In this document: piece after piece, positions 61,995-64,000 of the stretch
How the letters are laid out: the number at the start of each line of letters is the position of its first letter
How positions within the stretch are numbered: position 1 is the first letter of the stretch
From: Burkholderiaceae bacterium
Lineage (GTDB): Bacteria > Pseudomonadota > Gammaproteobacteria > Burkholderiales > Burkholderiaceae_D
Assembly: GCA_019232795.1 (NCBI GenBank)
Contig: JAFANH010000071.1
Coordinates: 1-64,000, forward strand
Reading direction: 5' to 3'
DNA length: 64,000 nucleotides
Translations under genes and position numbers: made by a program
The notes under the pieces: model-generated
Told to the model about the DNA's origin: nothing
What the model saw: only the letters and a program-made list of their open reading frames with translations
The model's database searches: none

Positions 61995-62817
61995 CTGCTC
62001 GATCGTCTGCTATCGCAATTCGCCGGCACAGGTGGAAAGGGCCCTGGCCAGCGTTACCTCGTCTTCTGCTGAGTTTGCCTTGTTCCTGGTCGACAATTCG
62101 GGGGACGACACGCTGGCCCCGGTGGCGCGGAAATTCGGCGCCACGTATATCCATTTGGCGCACAATCCCGGTTTTGGCGCGGCTCACAATGTCGCCATGC
62201 GCGAGGCGCTCGCACTTGGATGCGATTACCACCTGGTCATGAACCCGGACATCAGTTTTGGTGACAACGTCGTGCCTGCCCTGCTCGATTACATGGAACA
62301 GCATCGCGAGATCGGACTGGTCATGCCGAACGTGTTTTACCCGGATGGTCAGCAGCAATACCTGTGCAAGCTGCTGCCGAACCCCTTTGACTTGATGATG
62401 CGGCGCTTTTTCCCCGCTTTGTATCGCTTCAGCGGCAGGCTTGCCAACTATGAAATGCACCATAGCGGCTATGACAAGATCATGGACGTACCTGCGCTCT
62501 CGGGCTGTTTCATGCTGATACGCAGCGGAACCCTGCGCGAAGTCGGTAATTTCGATGAGCGGTTCTTCATGTACCTCGAAGACGTGGATTTGTCGCGCCG
62601 CATTGGGCGCCTTGCAAGAACCGTGTATTTCCCTCATGTGTCGGTTGTACATGACTACGGCAAGGGGTCCTACAAGAGCCTCAAGCTCTTGTATTATCAT
62701 TTGCGCTCGGCGGTTCAGTACTTCAATAAGTGGGGCTGGTTCTCCGATGTCGAGAAAAAAAGGGTCAATCGCATCGCGATCCAAAAACTACGTTCCATCA
62801 ACAGCACAAAAAAATGA
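61984..62817 (+). CDS. Family 2 glycosyltransferase, rhamnosyltransferase-like
   Basis: A GT-A inverting glycosyltransferase of 277 residues. It has MRISCSIVCYRNSPAQVERAL, the acidic metal-binding region in VMNPDISFG, and the base region SGCFMLIR and FDERFFMYLEDVDLSRRI. The pattern resembles WbbL/RfbF L-rhamnosyltransferases, so it may use the dTDP-L-rhamnose made upstream. The ATG at 61984 overlaps the flippase stop. Confidence 0.82.
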   Translation: MRISCSIVCYRNSPAQVERALASVTSSSAEFALFLVDNSGDDTLAPVARKFGATYIHLAHNPGFGAAHNVAMREALALGCDYHLVMNPDISFGDNVVPALLDYMEQHREIGLVMPNVFYPDGQQQYLCKLLPNPFDLMMRRFFPALYRFSGRLANYEMHHSGYDKIMDVPALSGCFMLIRSGTLREVGNFDERFFMYLEDVDLSRRIGRLARTVYFPHVSVVHDYGKGSYKSLKLLYYHLRSAVQYFNKWGWFSDVEKKRVNRIAIQKLRSINSTKK

Positions 62818-62873
62818 TGCCGGCGCACACCCGGCGCGCGGCGCGCGCTTGAAGCGCATGCCTTCCAGACAGC

Positions 62874-63968
62874 ATGAATTCCTTCTTCGTCAGCTTCCTG
62901 ATCTCCCTGTTATTGACTCTGGTCGCTATCCGGATCGCCAAACTGCACGAAGCGGCGCTGGATTCGCACGACGGTGTGCAGAAAGTTCATGCACACGTGG
63001 TGCCCCGGGTGGGTGGAATCGGCATCTTTCTGGCGGTGGTCGCGACCGGGGTGTTCACCATGTGGCGCGCGCCGGCGATCGGCGATGGCATCGTGCTGCT
63101 GCTGGCCTGTTCCACGGTCGCTTTTCTGGGCGGGATCGTCGAAGATTTCACCAAAAGCGTGAGTCCCGTCCGGCGTCTGACGCTGACCATGTGCGCGGCC
63201 GTGCTCGGCTACTGGCTGCTCGATGCGCGCATCGAGCATATCGACGGCATTTCCTCGCAAATCCTGGTGTTGGGCAGTATATGGCTGACGCTGCCGCTGA
63301 CGGTGCTGGCGGTGGCCGGCATAGCCAATGCGGTCAACATTATTGACGGCTTCAACGGCCTCGCCAGCGTCGTGACGATCTGCATGCTGCTGTCCCTGGG
63401 CTACGTCGCGCTGCAGGTGGGCGATATGTTCGTCATGGTGGCGGCCTTGATGGTGGCGGGCGCGACGACCGGGTTTTTGGCCTGGAATTATCCGGCCGGC
63501 CTGATCTTTCTCGGCGATGGCGGCGCCTATTTCCTCGGCTTCATGCTGGGTGAATTGTCGATCCTGCTGGTGATGCGCAACCCCCAGGTTTCGACCTGGT
63601 ACGCGATGCTGCTGCTGATTTACCCTGTGTTCGAAACTCTGTTTTCCATCTATCGGCGTATTTTTCTGCGCGGACGCTCCCCCGGCATGCCGGACGGCAT
63701 CCACCTGCATAGCCTGATTTTCCGGCGCTTGGTATTATGGGCGGCCGGACGGCATGACGCGCGCGCGCTGACGCGCAGCAATTCCATGACTTCGCCCTAT
63801 CTATGGCTGCTTTCGCTGATGGCGGTCATTCCGGCAACCTTGTTGTGGAAGCACAGCTTCGTCCTGATTTTGTTTTGCCTGTTGTTCGTGATTTCTTACG
63901 TTTGGCTGTACGCACGCATCGTCCGCTTCAAGTCTCCGCGCTGGATGATGCTGCCGCGAAAAAAATGA
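62874..63968 (+). CDS. Undecaprenyl-phosphate glycosyl-1-phosphate transferase, WecA/WbpL-like
   Basis: A membrane enzyme of 364 residues with about ten helices that transfers a HexNAc-1-phosphate to undecaprenyl phosphate and so starts glycan assembly. Conserved sites are KVHAHVVPRVGGIGIF, GIVEDFTKSVSPVRRL, AVNIIDGFNGLAS with the catalytic acid cluster, FLGDGGAYFLGF and the cytoplasmic GMPDGIHLHSLIFRR. Downstream genes lie beyond the window. Confidence 0.9.
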   Translation: MNSFFVSFLISLLLTLVAIRIAKLHEAALDSHDGVQKVHAHVVPRVGGIGIFLAVVATGVFTMWRAPAIGDGIVLLLACSTVAFLGGIVEDFTKSVSPVRRLTLTMCAAVLGYWLLDARIEHIDGISSQILVLGSIWLTLPLTVLAVAGIANAVNIIDGFNGLASVVTICMLLSLGYVALQVGDMFVMVAALMVAGATTGFLAWNYPAGLIFLGDGGAYFLGFMLGELSILLVMRNPQVSTWYAMLLLIYPVFETLFSIYRRIFLRGRSPGMPDGIHLHSLIFRRLVLWAAGRHDARALTRSNSMTSPYLWLLSLMAVIPATLLWKHSFVLILFCLLFVISYVWLYARIVRFKSPRWMMLPRKK

Positions 63969-64000
63969 TCCAATTTTGCGGTCGATCTGCAACCGATAGC

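Overview
The window looks like a stretch of core chromosome from a betaproteobacterium, most likely of the family Oxalobacteraceae (Herminiimonas, Collimonas or Herbaspirillum relatives). The reasons are the moderately high GC coding sequence, the lysine/alanine/proline-rich histone H1-like proteins, the gene orders pilS-pilR-ampD-nrdAB and thiD-hemL-rubredoxin-pilGHIJL, and the SWIB-domain protein with a histone-like tail. The genus is inference; there is no rRNA in the window. I found no tRNA or rRNA gene, CRISPR array, prophage, transposase or defence island.

Layout. 1-9950: ribosomal proteins L21 and L27, the ribosome GTPase Obg, proline synthesis (proB), RNA 5'-end processing (rppH), proS, a lytic transglycosylase, a SWIB protein with an H1-like tail, signal recognition particle Ffh and a CcsA-like membrane protein. 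9983-13966: the PilS/PilR two-component system, with a small inverted-repeat element lodged between the two genes, then ampD. 14008-18625: class I ribonucleotide reductase behind a promoter with two NrdR boxes. 18626-19764: a hairpin-rich non-coding stretch and a second histone-like gene built from repeats. 19868-27793: yggT/yggU, a second inverted-repeat element between convergent genes, then a leftward run with a PfkB sugar kinase, a zinc-ribbon membrane protein, prmA, accC/accB, aroQ and a thioredoxin-like protein.

27874-37335: peptidoglycan recycling (mpl), an esterase, an RNB exoribonuclease, a TonB-like protein, aroE, mtgA, hemL, thiD and rubredoxin. 37525-47226: a Chp/Pil chemosensory operon (pilG, H, I, J and the giant hybrid kinase pilL/chpA) that controls type IV pili; together with pilSR it points to twitching motility. 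47323-50003: yqgE, ruvX, plsC and apaH.

50220 to the end: a surface polysaccharide (O-antigen-like) locus. rfbBACD makes dTDP-L-rhamnose. manC, gmd and rmd make GDP-D-rhamnose. Two family-4 glycosyltransferases, a mutarotase-like protein, a Wzx-like flippase, a family-2 glycosyltransferase and a WecA/WbpL-like initiating transferase follow. The locus probably continues beyond the right edge.

Most of the window is ordinary housekeeping. What merits a second look is the pair of MITE-like elements (one between pilS and pilR, one supplying stop codons to both neighbours), the two histone-like genes with internal DNA repeats, the structured non-coding region after nrdB, and the side-by-side D- and L-rhamnose pathways. 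I did not find a clearly new multi-gene system.
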